The notes under the pieces are model-generated. The model saw only the letters and a program-made list of their open reading frames with translations, did not search any database and was not told where the DNA came from. From the NCBI GenBank assembly GCA_937935075.1, contig CALGYB010000146.1:1-48331 (forward strand): a DNA stretch of 48,331 bases, given 5' to 3'. Positions 34,560 through 44,466 of this stretch are shown one piece after another. The stretch is from an uncultured Roseiflexus sp. (GTDB lineage Bacteria > Chloroflexota > Chloroflexia > Chloroflexales > Roseiflexaceae). Numbering within the stretch: position 1 is the first letter of the stretch; every line of letters starts with the position of its first letter. The translations under genes were made by a program, and so were the position numbers.

Positions 34560-37500
34560 ATGAGCACCACTTCCCAGGATTTGAACGCGCTGCGTGCGCG
34601 TCTTGCAAATGCCGAAGGGCGTGAATTCTGGCGTAGCCTCGATGAACTGGCTGACACGCCGGAGTTCAACGAACTGCTGAAGCGCGAATTTCCGCGCGGC
34701 GCCGCTGAATGGCGCGACCCGGTAAGCCGGCGCAATTTCCTGAAACTCATGGGCGCGTCGCTGGCGCTTGCCGGTCTGTCGGGTTGTCAGTTCGCGCTTA
34801 AGCAACCGCAGGAGAAAATCGTTCCCTATGTACGCCAACCGGAGGAGATTATCCATGGTCGGCCCCTCTTTTTCGCCACAGCCGTCACGTTCGCCGGCTT
34901 CGGCACGGGTCTGCTCGTCGAAAGCCACGAGGGCCGCCCGACGAAAATCGAGGGGAACCCGGATCATCCGGCGTCGCTCGGTTCGACCGATCTGCTCACC
35001 CAGGCGATGATCCTGACGATGTACGACCCGGATCGCTCGCAGGCGCCGACTAACGCGGGTCAGGAATCGACGTGGGAGGCGTTCGTCGCTGCGGCGACGG
35101 CGGCGGTGCAGGCGCAGGCTGCCAAACAGGGCGCCGGGTTGCGCATTCTCTCCGGCGCGATCACATCGCCGACGCTGATGGCGCAGATGCAACAACTGCT
35201 CGCGCAGTTCCCGCAGGCGAAGTGGTATCAGTATGAGCCGGTCGGACGGGAGAATACCAACGCCGGTGCACGGCTGGCGTTCGGCGAGGATGTGCATACG
35301 ATCTATCGCCTCGATACGGCGAAAGTGATTGTCGGGTTCGATGCCGATTTCACCGCTCCGTCGCCGACCGGGGTGCGTATGGCGCGCCAACTCGCCGACG
35401 GGCGTCGCATTCGCAAAGGAACAAAAGAGGTCAACCGGCTGTACCTCGCCGAAAGCACGCCGTCGATCACTGGTCTGCTCGCCGATCATCGTCTGCCGGT
35501 GCGCTCGTCGCAGATCGAGCATCTGGTGCGCGCCCTGGCGATCCTCGTCGGCGTGCCCGATGTTGCGGCAGGCGCATCCCTCGCTGACGCCGAGCAGAAA
35601 TGGGTCGAGACGCTTGCGAAGGATCTGCAGGCGAACCGCGGTGCGTGCGTCGTGCTCGTCGGCGAAAGTCAACCGCCAATCGTCCACGCCCTCGGTCATG
35701 CGATCAACGCGCAACTCGGCAATGTCGGCAGTACAGTGGTGTACACCGAACCAATCGAGAGTGACCCGAACAGCGGCATCGCAGCACTCAGCGCGCTGAC
35801 CCAGGAAATGAACGCCGGGACGGTCGAGATGCTGCTGATGCTCGATAGCAACCCGGTGTACAATGCGCCCGCCGATATTCCGTTCGCGGAGGCGCTGGCG
35901 AAAGTGCCGCTCAGCATCCACGTCGGTCTCTACCGCGATGAAACGGCGCAACAGAGCACGTGGCATGTCAACGGGACGCACTTCCTGGAAGCGTGGGGTG
36001 ATGTGCGCGCTTTCGACGGCACAACGACGATCGTGCAGCCGCTGATTGCGCCGCTGTACAACGGCAAGTCGGCAATCGAAGTGCTCAATGTGCTCCTTGG
36101 CAAGCCCGATGAGACCGGGTATCAGACGTTGACCGCCTACTGGCAGACGCGGGATGCGAGCGGCAATTTCCGTGTCTTCTGGAATACGGCGCTGCACGAT
36201 GGCGTGATTGCCGCCACGCAGGCGAGCGCTCGCCAGCCGACGCTCCAGCAAGGGTTCGCCAGCAGTGCGCCGCCGGCGCCCGCCCAGGGGCTGGAAATCG
36301 TGTTCCGCCCCGATCCGTCGCTATGGGACGGGACGTTTGCCAATAACGCCTGGTTGCAGGAAATTCCCAAACCATTCACCAAACTGACGTGGGATAACGT
36401 CGCCCTTATGAGCGTGCGCACCGCCAATGCGCTGGGCGTTAAGAAAGGCGATGTGGTACGGCTGACCTACCAGGGGCGCTCGGTGGATGCGCCGGTCTGG
36501 GTGCAGCCAGGGCACGCCGATGACTCGGTGACGGTGCATCTTGGCTTTGGGCGCACGGCTGCCGGGAGGGTCGGCAATAATGTCGGGTTCAACGCCTATC
36601 GCCTGCGCACCAGTACGACGCCGTGGTTCGGTGTTGGGCTGGAGGTGGCGAAGGTGGGTGAGAACTATAAACTGGCAAGTACTCAGGGGCACTTCCTGAT
36701 GGAAGGACGCAAAAAGGACCTGGTGCGCTATGGGACGCTCGCTGAGTATGTGGAAGACGAGAAGTTCCTTCAGGTCGAAAAGGAAGAGCCGATCTCGCTG
36801 ATCGGCGAGTATGAGTACAACGGCTATAAGTGGGGCATGTCGATCGACCTGAATGTGTGCAACTCATGCAACGCCTGTGTGGTCGCATGTCAGGCGGAGA
36901 ACAACATCCCGGTGGTCGGCAAGGATGAGGTCTGGATCGGACGCGAGATGCACTGGATCCGCATCGACCAGTACTACGTCGGCGATGAGCACACCCCGAA
37001 TGTGTACAACATGGTGATGCTCTGCCAGCAGTGCGAACACGCGCCATGCGAGATCGTCTGCCCGGTCGCTGCCACGGTGCACGACGCAGAAGGGTTGAAC
37101 AATATGGTGTACAACCGCTGCGTTGGAACGAAGTACTGCTCGAACAACTGCCCGTACAAAGTGCGCCGGTTCAACTTCCTGCAGTATCAGGACGTGCCGT
37201 ACCGCTCGCCGATCGATGCCTCGACCGAGAACGACAGCATTCCGGTGCTCAAGATGATGCGCAACCCGGATGTGACGGTGCGCGCGCGCGGCGTGATGGA
37301 AAAGTGCACGTTCTGTGTTCAGCGCATCAACGAAGCGCGTATTCAGGCGCGCACGGAAAACCGGCGCATCGCCGACGGCGAGATTGTGACGGCATGCCAG
37401 CAGGTCTGCCCGACGCAGGCGATTGTGTTCGGCGATCTGAACGATCCGCAGGCGCGGGTTGTGGCGCTGAAAGAGCAGCCGCTGAAGTATACTTCGCTCG

Positions 37501-37586
37501 ATAAGTTGAACACCAAACCACGGGTGAGCTATCTGGCGAAGATCAAGAACCTGAATCCTGACCTGGCGGAAGCGAAAAAGGCGTAA
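34560..37586 (+). CDS. actB: Alternative complex III iron-sulfur and molybdopterin-like subunit
   Basis: About 1008 residues. A twin-arginine motif SRRNFLKLMGASLALAGLSGC lies at about residues 55-75 and ends in a lipobox cysteine. The B1 region (about 80-740) has the fold of molybdopterin oxidoreductases without the cofactor. The B2 region carries ferredoxin cysteines: CNSCNACVVAC (about 767-777), CQQCEHAPCEIVCP, CVGTKYCSNNCP and CTFC...CQQVCP, giving four clusters, three [4Fe-4S] and one [3Fe-4S] by family knowledge. In the frame TTG 34548 and GTG 34554 are alternatives to ATG 34560. It should receive electrons from quinol and pass them to ActA. Confidence 0.93.
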   Translation: MSTTSQDLNALRARLANAEGREFWRSLDELADTPEFNELLKREFPRGAAEWRDPVSRRNFLKLMGASLALAGLSGCQFALKQPQEKIVPYVRQPEEIIHGRPLFFATAVTFAGFGTGLLVESHEGRPTKIEGNPDHPASLGSTDLLTQAMILTMYDPDRSQAPTNAGQESTWEAFVAAATAAVQAQAAKQGAGLRILSGAITSPTLMAQMQQLLAQFPQAKWYQYEPVGRENTNAGARLAFGEDVHTIYRLDTAKVIVGFDADFTAPSPTGVRMARQLADGRRIRKGTKEVNRLYLAESTPSITGLLADHRLPVRSSQIEHLVRALAILVGVPDVAAGASLADAEQKWVETLAKDLQANRGACVVLVGESQPPIVHALGHAINAQLGNVGSTVVYTEPIESDPNSGIAALSALTQEMNAGTVEMLLMLDSNPVYNAPADIPFAEALAKVPLSIHVGLYRDETAQQSTWHVNGTHFLEAWGDVRAFDGTTTIVQPLIAPLYNGKSAIEVLNVLLGKPDETGYQTLTAYWQTRDASGNFRVFWNTALHDGVIAATQASARQPTLQQGFASSAPPAPAQGLEIVFRPDPSLWDGTFANNAWLQEIPKPFTKLTWDNVALMSVRTANALGVKKGDVVRLTYQGRSVDAPVWVQPGHADDSVTVHLGFGRTAAGRVGNNVGFNAYRLRTSTTPWFGVGLEVAKVGENYKLASTQGHFLMEGRKKDLVRYGTLAEYVEDEKFLQVEKEEPISLIGEYEYNGYKWGMSIDLNVCNSCNACVVACQAENNIPVVGKDEVWIGREMHWIRIDQYYVGDEHTPNVYNMVMLCQQCEHAPCEIVCPVAATVHDAEGLNNMVYNRCVGTKYCSNNCPYKVRRFNFLQYQDVPYRSPIDASTENDSIPVLKMMRNPDVTVRARGVMEKCTFCVQRINEARIQARTENRRIADGEIVTACQQVCPTQAIVFGDLNDPQARVVALKEQPLKYTSLDKLNTKPRVSYLAKIKNLNPDLAEAKKA

Positions 37587-37655
37587 TCACGGCGAATAGC
37601 CAACGGCGGGAAACAGAAGCGTCTGTTCTCTCGTCCTGGATACACGGAGTAGCAC

Positions 37656-39086
37656 ATGGCTTCACAACCCGCGCAAAAATCGTCGTATGGCAAGATGCTC
37701 GAAGAACTCCTGGGACCGAAGCAGACGTATGAGTCGGTGACCCGGACTATCGGCGACATCGTGCTGACGCCGATCAGGAAGACTCCCTGGGGCTGGCCCG
37801 TTGGGTTCGTCGTGGCCGCCCTGGGATTGTTCGTGTATCTCTTCTCGCTGGCGGTACTGTTCACCGTTGGCGTCGGCGTGTGGGGCATCAACATCCCGGT
37901 CGCCTGGGGGTTCGACATTATCAACTTTGTGTGGTGGATCGGCATCGGGCACGCCGGAACGCTTATTTCCGCCATTCTGCTCCTCTTCCGGCAGGACTGG
38001 CGCACATCGATCAACCGCGCCGCCGAGGCGATGACGATCTTTGCGGTGGCGTGCGCCGGCATCTATCCGCTGGTGCATACCGGTCGCCCCTGGCTCGACT
38101 ACTGGATGCTCCCCTACCCCGGCACACTGGGGATGTGGCCACAGTTCCGCAGCGCGCTCGAATGGGACGTGTTCGCCATCTCGACCTATGCGACCGTTTC
38201 GATCCTGTTCTGGTACCTCGGTCTGATTCCAGACCTGGCATCGCTGCGCGACCGGGCGACGAATAAGTGGGTGAAGCTGTTCTACGGTTTCCTGGCGCTT
38301 GGCTGGCGCGGCGGCGCGCGCGACTGGAACCGCTACGAGGTTGCATCCCTCATTCTTGCCGGTCTTTCGACGCCACTGGTGCTGTCGGTGCATAGCATCA
38401 TCAGTCTCGACTTTGCAATTTCGCAGTTGCCGGGCTGGCATGTGACGGTCTTCCCGCCCTACTTCGTGGCCGGCGCCGTCTACTGTGGCTTTGCGATGGT
38501 GATCCTGCTGCTGGTTCCGCTGCGCCGGTGGTATAAACTGCATGATCTGATCACGATGAAGCACTTCGACCTGATGGGCAAGGTGATGCTGGCATCGGGC
38601 CTTGTGGTGGCATACGGCTATTTCGCCGAAATATTCTATGCCTGGTATAGCGCGAATATCTATGAGTACTTTCTCATCACGAACCGCACCATGGGACCAT
38701 ATGCCTGGAGCTACTGGTCGCTGATCGTGCTGAATGTCGCCATTCCGCAACTGTTGTGGTTCAAGCGTTTCCGCACCAGCCTGCCGTGGCTGTTCTTCAT
38801 CTCGATCTGTATCAACATCGGCATGTGGTTCGAGCGCTGGGTGATCATCGTGCTCAGCCTGCACCGCGATTTTATGCCGTCATCGTGGGGATACTACACG
38901 CCGAGCGTCTGGGATATTTCGCTCTATGCCGGCTCCTTCGGCTGGTTCTTCTTCCTGTTCTTCCTGTTCATCCGGTTGTTGCCGGCGATCTCGATCTTTG
39001 AGGTGCGTGACCTGGTGCATAAGACGGAAACCGAAAAAGCGCTGGCTCATGGCGGCAGCGCCGCCCATGCCGGGGAGGCGTCGTGA
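37656..39086 (+). CDS. actC: Alternative complex III quinol-binding NrfD-like subunit
   Basis: A 476-residue NrfD/PsrC-type membrane protein with ten hydrophobic helices and an amphipathic start. The quinol site is formed by a helix bundle with conserved residues in GIGHAGTLISAIL and SVHSIISLDF. GGAG lies before the ATG. The gap from actB is 69 bases. Its stop overlaps the actD start. Confidence 0.92.
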   Translation: MASQPAQKSSYGKMLEELLGPKQTYESVTRTIGDIVLTPIRKTPWGWPVGFVVAALGLFVYLFSLAVLFTVGVGVWGINIPVAWGFDIINFVWWIGIGHAGTLISAILLLFRQDWRTSINRAAEAMTIFAVACAGIYPLVHTGRPWLDYWMLPYPGTLGMWPQFRSALEWDVFAISTYATVSILFWYLGLIPDLASLRDRATNKWVKLFYGFLALGWRGGARDWNRYEVASLILAGLSTPLVLSVHSIISLDFAISQLPGWHVTVFPPYFVAGAVYCGFAMVILLLVPLRRWYKLHDLITMKHFDLMGKVMLASGLVVAYGYFAEIFYAWYSANIYEYFLITNRTMGPYAWSYWSLIVLNVAIPQLLWFKRFRTSLPWLFFISICINIGMWFERWVIIVLSLHRDFMPSSWGYYTPSVWDISLYAGSFGWFFFLFFLFIRLLPAISIFEVRDLVHKTETEKALAHGGSAAHAGEAS

Positions 39087-39664
39087 TGTTGAAGCGAAAT
39101 GCAACACGGGCAAAAGTGCCGAAGGTTTCGACCGAACCAACCCTGTATGGGTTGATGGCGGAGTTCGATGATGCCGATGCGCTGCTGGCAGCGGCGGAGA
39201 AGACGCGCGACGCCGGGTACCAGAAGTTCGAGGCGTATACGCCAATGCCGATCCACGGTCTGGATGAAGCCGTCGGGTATCGCGGCACGCGCCTGCCATG
39301 GGCGATCCTTGTCGCCGGACTGACCGGCGCCATCGGGATGTTTTCCTTTCAGACATGGGTCAACCTGGCAGCGTATCCGCTGAACATTGGCGGTCGTCCG
39401 CTCTTTAGCTGGCCTGCGTTCATTCCGGCAACGTTCGAGGGTATGGTGTTGCTGTCGGCGTTTGCCGCCGTTTTTGGCATGATCGCCGCGTGTGGTCTGC
39501 CACGACCGTACCACCCGGTCTTTAATGCGCCCAACTTTGAGCGCGCGTCGGTCGACCGCTTCTTCCTGTGCATCGAAGCCGCCGATCCCAAGTTCGAACT
39601 GAAGCGGACGCGCCAGTTCCTGGAGAGCCTGGAGCCGCTGGCGGTTTCTACCGTAGATAACTAG
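39086..39664 (+). CDS. actD: Alternative complex III subunit ActD (DUF3341)
   Basis: A 192-residue protein with a soluble domain (about 15-70, LYGLMAEFDDADALLAAAEKTRDAGY), two membrane helices (about 75-150) and a cytoplasmic tail. ATG 39086 overlaps the actC stop by one base (TGATG) and has GGGGAGG at 39072-39078; the GTG at 39083 is less well spaced. ActD helps link the two membrane cores. Confidence 0.92.
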   Translation: MLKRNATRAKVPKVSTEPTLYGLMAEFDDADALLAAAEKTRDAGYQKFEAYTPMPIHGLDEAVGYRGTRLPWAILVAGLTGAIGMFSFQTWVNLAAYPLNIGGRPLFSWPAFIPATFEGMVLLSAFAAVFGMIAACGLPRPYHPVFNAPNFERASVDRFFLCIEAADPKFELKRTRQFLESLEPLAVSTVDN

Positions 39665-39674
39665 GGGAGCGACA

Positions 39675-40256
39675 ATGCTGAACCTGCGACAACGCCGCCG
39701 TCCAGGATCGCTGCGTGGACGGGTTCTTCGGGCAGGGTGGCTGATTGCCGTCGCACTGCTGATGACTGCGTGCCACCTGGAGATGTACGATCAGGCGAAA
39801 TACAAGCCGCAGCAGGCGAGTGAGATCTTCGCCGATGGCGCATCGGCGCGCCCGCTGGTGGAGAACACCGTGGCGCGCGGTCGGTTGCGGATTGATGCCG
39901 TCAGTGTCGGGCGCGTCGATGGCGATCCGAATGGCGCCTATGTCACGACGATCCCGATCCAGATCTCGCCGGAGTTGCTGGAGCGCGGCGCACAACGCTA
40001 CCGCATCTATTGTGCGGTATGTCACGGCGCCAATGGCAACGGTCGCGGTCAGGTTGGTCTGCTGCTCAATCCGCGCCCGCCGTCGTTCTACGACCAGCGC
40101 CTGCTCGATATGCCCGACGGTCAGTACTACGAGACCATCGTGTACGGCAAGGGTACGATGTATGCCTATGGCTATCGCATCCAGAATATCAGCGACCGCT
40201 GGGCGATTGTGGCGCACATCCGTGAGTTGCAGAAGAACCCGCCGCCGCAGAACTGA
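39675..40256 (+). CDS. actE: Alternative complex III monoheme cytochrome c lipoprotein
   Basis: A 193-residue lipoprotein: the signal peptide ends in LLMTAC (Cys 33), and the mature part has one heme site CAVCH (113-117). A methionine in MYAYGYRI is a likely axial ligand. It presents an electron exit to soluble carriers such as auracyanin. AGGGGAG precedes the ATG. Confidence 0.93.
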   Translation: MLNLRQRRRPGSLRGRVLRAGWLIAVALLMTACHLEMYDQAKYKPQQASEIFADGASARPLVENTVARGRLRIDAVSVGRVDGDPNGAYVTTIPIQISPELLERGAQRYRIYCAVCHGANGNGRGQVGLLLNPRPPSFYDQRLLDMPDGQYYETIVYGKGTMYAYGYRIQNISDRWAIVAHIRELQKNPPPQN

Positions 40257-40319
40257 GGGGTTGGGAGATTGGACCCTGGCCCGCTGTCGGGAATGTTCTC
40301 TCGTCCGAAAGGGATGACT

Positions 40320-41564
40320 ATGATTGCACAAGAGCCTGCTGCGCTTCGTCCGGCGCTGGGGCGCCTTCAGCAAGTGGCACTGATCGTTGGCGGCGTCGCG
40401 ATGCTGCTGGCAGTTGCCGGGGCGTTTTTGGGAGCGGCGCAGTTCTTTCATTCCTACATCTTTGCTTACTTCTTCTGGATCGCTCTGTCACTCGGCGGAC
40501 TGCTGGTGCTGATGATTAATCACATCACGCAGGGGGTGTGGGGATTGATGCTGCGGCGCCTGCTGGAGGCGGCGGCGCTTACCCTGCCGCTGATGGCGAT
40601 CCTGTTTTTGCCGATTGCGGCAGAAACAATGATGGGAACGCACTACCTCTTTCCCTGGACGAACCCGGAAGTGGTGGCGAACGATGAGGTGGTGGCGCTG
40701 AAGACGCCTTACCTGAATGTGCCCTTCTTCCTGGTGCGCGCAGTGATCTATTTTGCGCTGTTCATTGGCATGGCCTACCTGCTGCGGCAGTGGTCGCTCG
40801 AAGAAGATGCAAAGGGGTTCAGTGACAGTCTGCGCGGTCGCTTCCAGCGCCTGAGCGGTCCTGGCATTGTTGTGCTGGTGATGGCGTGGACGTTCGCCGC
40901 CACCGACTGGGGCATGTCACTGGAGCCGGAGTGGTTCTCCTCGATGTATCCGGTGACCTACATCGCCAGTATGCTGATCCTGACCTTCGGCGGCGGCATC
41001 ATCGCGCTGGCGGCGCTCAAGTCGCGCAATCTGCTGCCGTTTGGCATTCCCGTCGACCGGCTGCACGACCTGGGCAAGTTCCTGTTCGCATTCGTGGCAG
41101 TCTGGGCATATGTCAATTTCTCCGAGTACCTGATCATCTGGTCGGGGAATGTGCCGGAATTGACGCCGTGGCACGGGCATCGCTCGGCGGGCGGCTGGGA
41201 GATTCTCGGGATTGTGATGATCTTCGGGCATTTCCTCCTGCCGTTCATGCTGTTGCTGAGCCGCTTCGCCAAGCGCCGGCTGGCAAATCTGACGGCGATT
41301 GCGATCTATCTGTACATTGTCGAGATCGTCTGGTACTTCTGGAAGATTATGCCGGCGTTCCATCCAGATGGGTTCCACATTCACTGGCTCGATCTGGTGA
41401 CGCTGATCGCCATCGGCGGGTTGTGGCTGGGGGTGTTCGCCTGGAACCTGCAGCGCGCGCCGTTGCTTGCGCCGAACGATTATCGCCTGCCGTTGCTGCG
41501 CCGCCAGGAGGCCGGCGGCCATGGGCATGGGCATCATGGCAAGGCGACCGCAGAACATCATTGA
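40320..41564 (+). CDS. actF: Alternative complex III NrfD-like subunit ActF
   Basis: A 414-residue second NrfD-type membrane protein with about ten helices, paralogous to ActC. Start ATG 40320 has AAAGGGA just upstream; ATGs at 40293 and 40314 in the same frame are less well placed. The C-terminus is His/Gly-rich (GHGHGHHGK). It ends the operon; no actG or cytochrome oxidase gene follows here, unlike arrangements in which oxidase genes adjoin. Confidence 0.92.
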   Translation: MIAQEPAALRPALGRLQQVALIVGGVAMLLAVAGAFLGAAQFFHSYIFAYFFWIALSLGGLLVLMINHITQGVWGLMLRRLLEAAALTLPLMAILFLPIAAETMMGTHYLFPWTNPEVVANDEVVALKTPYLNVPFFLVRAVIYFALFIGMAYLLRQWSLEEDAKGFSDSLRGRFQRLSGPGIVVLVMAWTFAATDWGMSLEPEWFSSMYPVTYIASMLILTFGGGIIALAALKSRNLLPFGIPVDRLHDLGKFLFAFVAVWAYVNFSEYLIIWSGNVPELTPWHGHRSAGGWEILGIVMIFGHFLLPFMLLLSRFAKRRLANLTAIAIYLYIVEIVWYFWKIMPAFHPDGFHIHWLDLVTLIAIGGLWLGVFAWNLQRAPLLAPNDYRLPLLRRQEAGGHGHGHHGKATAEHH

Positions 41565-41901
41565 TCCGCGTGGCATGTTCAATATTCTGATAGAGGGGCG
41601 TCCTGATGAGGGCGCCTCTTATCTTGCCCCACCTCGTTGCGTGCCCAACCCGACTGATGAATATGGTCAGACGGCATCCTGGCACTGCGGGCTGAAGCCC
41701 TTGCTCAGGTCGGTCACGCCCTGGTGGGGCTGCTACGTGCTCAGGATTGTGCGGCGGTGTGGTGAGATGACAAGAATTAATCCACAATCGCGCTATTTGC
41801 CCCGGTGACTGACGCTATGCCCGGTCTGTGGGCACGACCGGAATGCACCGGTGGAGATTGTGCGAGATGCGCTTCGCATTGCGACGCTCGTTTTTGCCCT
41901 C
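41565..41901. other. Intergenic stretch without a supported gene
   Basis: A weak hairpin at 41593-41620 (GAGGGGCGTCC against GGGCGCCTC) has no clear T-tract. A stretch with GCGGGCTGAAGCCCTTGC at 41686-41703 looks like another dispersed repeat. Frames here have no recognisable protein. Confidence 0.5.
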
Positions 41902-44313
41902 TTACTCCCCCACCAGCACCAGCCGCTCACCCTCGATTGCGCCGCTCGACCGCATGGGTGCGTCTTCCACCCGTTGCCAACGCTCAAGATAGTCGCTGTA
42001 GCGGCTGCTCAGCACATTGCCCGATTGCCCGGTGGTGTGCATGAACCGCGATGCATTCAGGTCGCCAAGGTCGATAATCTGGCGATATGACGGCGCATTG
42101 TACTGAAGGTATGGTTCGGTGATGCGCACCGGCGCGACGTTGACCGTAAAATTGTCGCCGCCGTTGGGAATGCGCCGCTCGAAGACGCCGCGCAGCGCCC
42201 CAACCTGGCTGAACGGAGTGTGCGGAAAGACCGCCTGATGGACGCGATCCCAGCGCCAGCGTGCCGGATTGCTTTCCCCCTGCGCATCCGCCATCGCCTC
42301 CAGCCCGCGTGTCAGCGCCTTTGCCAGTATGGTTCCACAATCTTCCATGACCGTCGGCGTTGTGACATCATCGCACCACTCACTCCGCCCGTCGAGCAAC
42401 ACCGTGCGCAGCGCCATCGCTGGAAAATCGCGCTCGCCCTGGTACTGACCCGCGAAGAGGTCGCGCAATTCATCGGCGAAAATCGTCTCGATGACAGCAT
42501 AATAGTATGCCTGATAAACCGCTGCAGCGGCGCTGTCGCCACGCATGGCGCCGTCCCAGCCGCGCAACAACTCGAGAGCGGCGGTTTCGCGCGGTCCGGC
42601 GGGTTGAACGTCGAGCAGCGCGGGCAAAAGTTCGCGCGCCTGCACCGAGACTACATCACCCAGCATCGCGCGCATGTCAGCAACGGTCAGCCGGTTTCCC
42701 TGCTCGATCATCTCGACAATGCGCTGCGCCCGGTACGGCGCTGCCCATGATGTTCCCAGCAGGTAGGGGTACTCATCACCGACTACCCGGTTATTCGCGG
42801 TGGCGATATACCCCTGCGGAGGGTTGTAGCTATGAGGCAGGTCTTCGAACGGCACATACCCGACCCATTCATACTCATCGGTCCACCCCGGCACAGGCAG
42901 CGTCCCGTCGCCGTTGCGACGGATCGGGAGCGCGCCTGGTGCGTAGTAGCCGATATTGCCCTCGACATCGGCGTAGACGAAGTTCTGCATCGGCGCCTTG
43001 TAATCGCGCAGCGCTGCGGTAAACTCCTCCCAATTGCGCGCCTGGTTGATGTTGAGAAAAGCGCGGATCGTTGCGTCCTCCTCATCGAGCGCCGTCCAGC
43101 GGAATGCCAGCGTCTCGCCAGTGCCAGATGTCACATCGCTGATGATCGGACCATGGCGGGTGATGCGCACCGTCAACGTCACCGGCTCGGCATCCTTGAC
43201 GTTGATCGTCTCGCTGATCAGTGTGACCGGTTCGCGCCTGCCGTTATACTCGACATAATTCTGGGCGTCGATCCGTTCGATATAGAGGTCCTGCACATCA
43301 GGACCGGTATTGGTCACGCCCCAGGCGATGCGCTCATTATGGCCGATGACGACCGCCGGCAGGCCCGGAAAGGTGGCGCCAATGGAATTGATCGCACCGC
43401 CCTGTATATGTGCCAGATACCAGATTGAGGGAATGCGGTTGCCGAGGTGCGGATCGTTGACCAGCAACGGCTTGCCGCTCGCGGTGCGCGCCCCGCCGAT
43501 CACCCAATTGTTCGAGCCGGCCAGCCGGTTGCCCAATCCGGTCGTCAGATGCGCCGTCTCCCAGAGTTCGAGCATCGCGTGCGCCGTGGTGGATTGGATC
43601 GTAACGTTTGGCCTGGCTGCCGACGTCGCAGGCTGGCTCAGCGCGCCTTCAGGCAGGATCAGCGGACCGTCGGCGGTATAGGCTGGCATGAGAAAATCGG
43701 CGTCTTCCGCGCCAATCCGGGCAATCAGCAGCGAACGCATCATCTCGTCGTTCCAGTTGCCGCCGAGGTCCCACGCCATCATCTTCGCCCAGACGAGTGA
43801 GTCGATTGGCTGCCATGGTTCGGGCTGCACGCCAAGGATGAGGAACTCCGGCGGCAGGACCGGGTTGGTGGCAAGAAAGGCATTCACACCCGCTGCATAG
43901 GCTTCGAGCATGGCGACAGTATCGGCGTCGAGTCGCTCATAGGCGCTGCGCGCGGCGCGGGTCACGCCGAGTGTGCGCAGGAAGCGGTCGGTATTGAGCG
44001 TGGTTGCGCCGAAGATCTCGGAGAGTCGGCCATGGCCGATGCGACGCTGTACTTCCATCTGCCAGAGCCGTTCCTGCGCATGGACGAACCCCAGCCCGAA
44101 GGCGACGTCCGTTTCGGTTGCGCCGGTGATATGCGCCACGCCATCGCTATCGCGCACAATTGTTACCGGACCGCTAATCCCGCTCACCCGGATTTCGCCG
44201 CTTGTCTGCGGCAGCGAGCGACGCAGCCAGAGGTAGCCGCCGCCGGCGCCGAGCGCCAGCACAATGACCAGGACCGACGCCACCCAGAGGAGAATGCGTT
44301 TCAGCAACCGCAT
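41902..44313 (-). CDS. Penicillin acylase family Ntn-hydrolase
   Basis: An 803-residue precursor. A membrane-anchoring N-terminal helix (about 8-30) is followed by the alpha chain, a spacer, and the beta chain that starts at the catalytic serine in LAGSNNWVIGG (Ser about 267), exposed by autoproteolysis. Further family marks are DPHLGNRIPSIWY, GIPAVVIGHNERIAWG-like FPGLPAVVIGHNERIAWG and PNFVYAD-like QNFVYADVEGNIGYY. Substrates of the family include beta-lactams and acyl-homoserine lactones; the true one is unknown. GAGG precedes the ATG. Confidence 0.9.
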   Translation of the reverse strand: MRLLKRILLWVASVLVIVLALGAGGGYLWLRRSLPQTSGEIRVSGISGPVTIVRDSDGVAHITGATETDVAFGLGFVHAQERLWQMEVQRRIGHGRLSEIFGATTLNTDRFLRTLGVTRAARSAYERLDADTVAMLEAYAAGVNAFLATNPVLPPEFLILGVQPEPWQPIDSLVWAKMMAWDLGGNWNDEMMRSLLIARIGAEDADFLMPAYTADGPLILPEGALSQPATSAARPNVTIQSTTAHAMLELWETAHLTTGLGNRLAGSNNWVIGGARTASGKPLLVNDPHLGNRIPSIWYLAHIQGGAINSIGATFPGLPAVVIGHNERIAWGVTNTGPDVQDLYIERIDAQNYVEYNGRREPVTLISETINVKDAEPVTLTVRITRHGPIISDVTSGTGETLAFRWTALDEEDATIRAFLNINQARNWEEFTAALRDYKAPMQNFVYADVEGNIGYYAPGALPIRRNGDGTLPVPGWTDEYEWVGYVPFEDLPHSYNPPQGYIATANNRVVGDEYPYLLGTSWAAPYRAQRIVEMIEQGNRLTVADMRAMLGDVVSVQARELLPALLDVQPAGPRETAALELLRGWDGAMRGDSAAAAVYQAYYYAVIETIFADELRDLFAGQYQGERDFPAMALRTVLLDGRSEWCDDVTTPTVMEDCGTILAKALTRGLEAMADAQGESNPARWRWDRVHQAVFPHTPFSQVGALRGVFERRIPNGGDNFTVNVAPVRITEPYLQYNAPSYRQIIDLGDLNASRFMHTTGQSGNVLSSRYSDYLERWQRVEDAPMRSSGAIEGERLVLVGE

Positions 44314-44355
44314 TGTTGCCTCGCAAACAGTTCAACATCGACGGGGATGGAGGTC

Positions 44356-44385
44356 ATTATACCACAGATGTACTGCATTTATTAA
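44356..44385 (-). promoter_or_regulatory. Promoter for the penicillin acylase family gene
   Basis: On the minus strand TTAATA (44380-44385), 18-base spacer and TATAAT (44356-44361), with a TGG extended -10. Confidence 0.55.
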
Positions 44386-44422
44386 GATTTCACCTTATCA
44401 CCCCATAAATGATTATTCCGTT

Positions 44423-44431
44423 TGCTATACT
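44423..44431 (+). promoter_or_regulatory. Extended -10 promoter for the toxin-antitoxin pair
   Basis: TGCTATACT gives TGn plus TATACT (44426-44431); the reconstructed toxin start is 36 bases downstream. It lies in an AT-rich patch shared with the divergent acylase promoter. Confidence 0.5.
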
Positions 44432-44466
44432 CAAGTGCCGATCTGCACGCCGCTCAGGGCTGCTCT

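Noticed and set aside
34110-36251. Antisense frame of 713 codons opposite actA/actB
   Set aside because: actA heme motifs and actB twin-arginine motif fix the coding strand.
41593-41620. Hairpin after actF as an intrinsic terminator
   Set aside because: The stem is imperfect and no T-tract follows, so it was noted only inside the intergenic entry.
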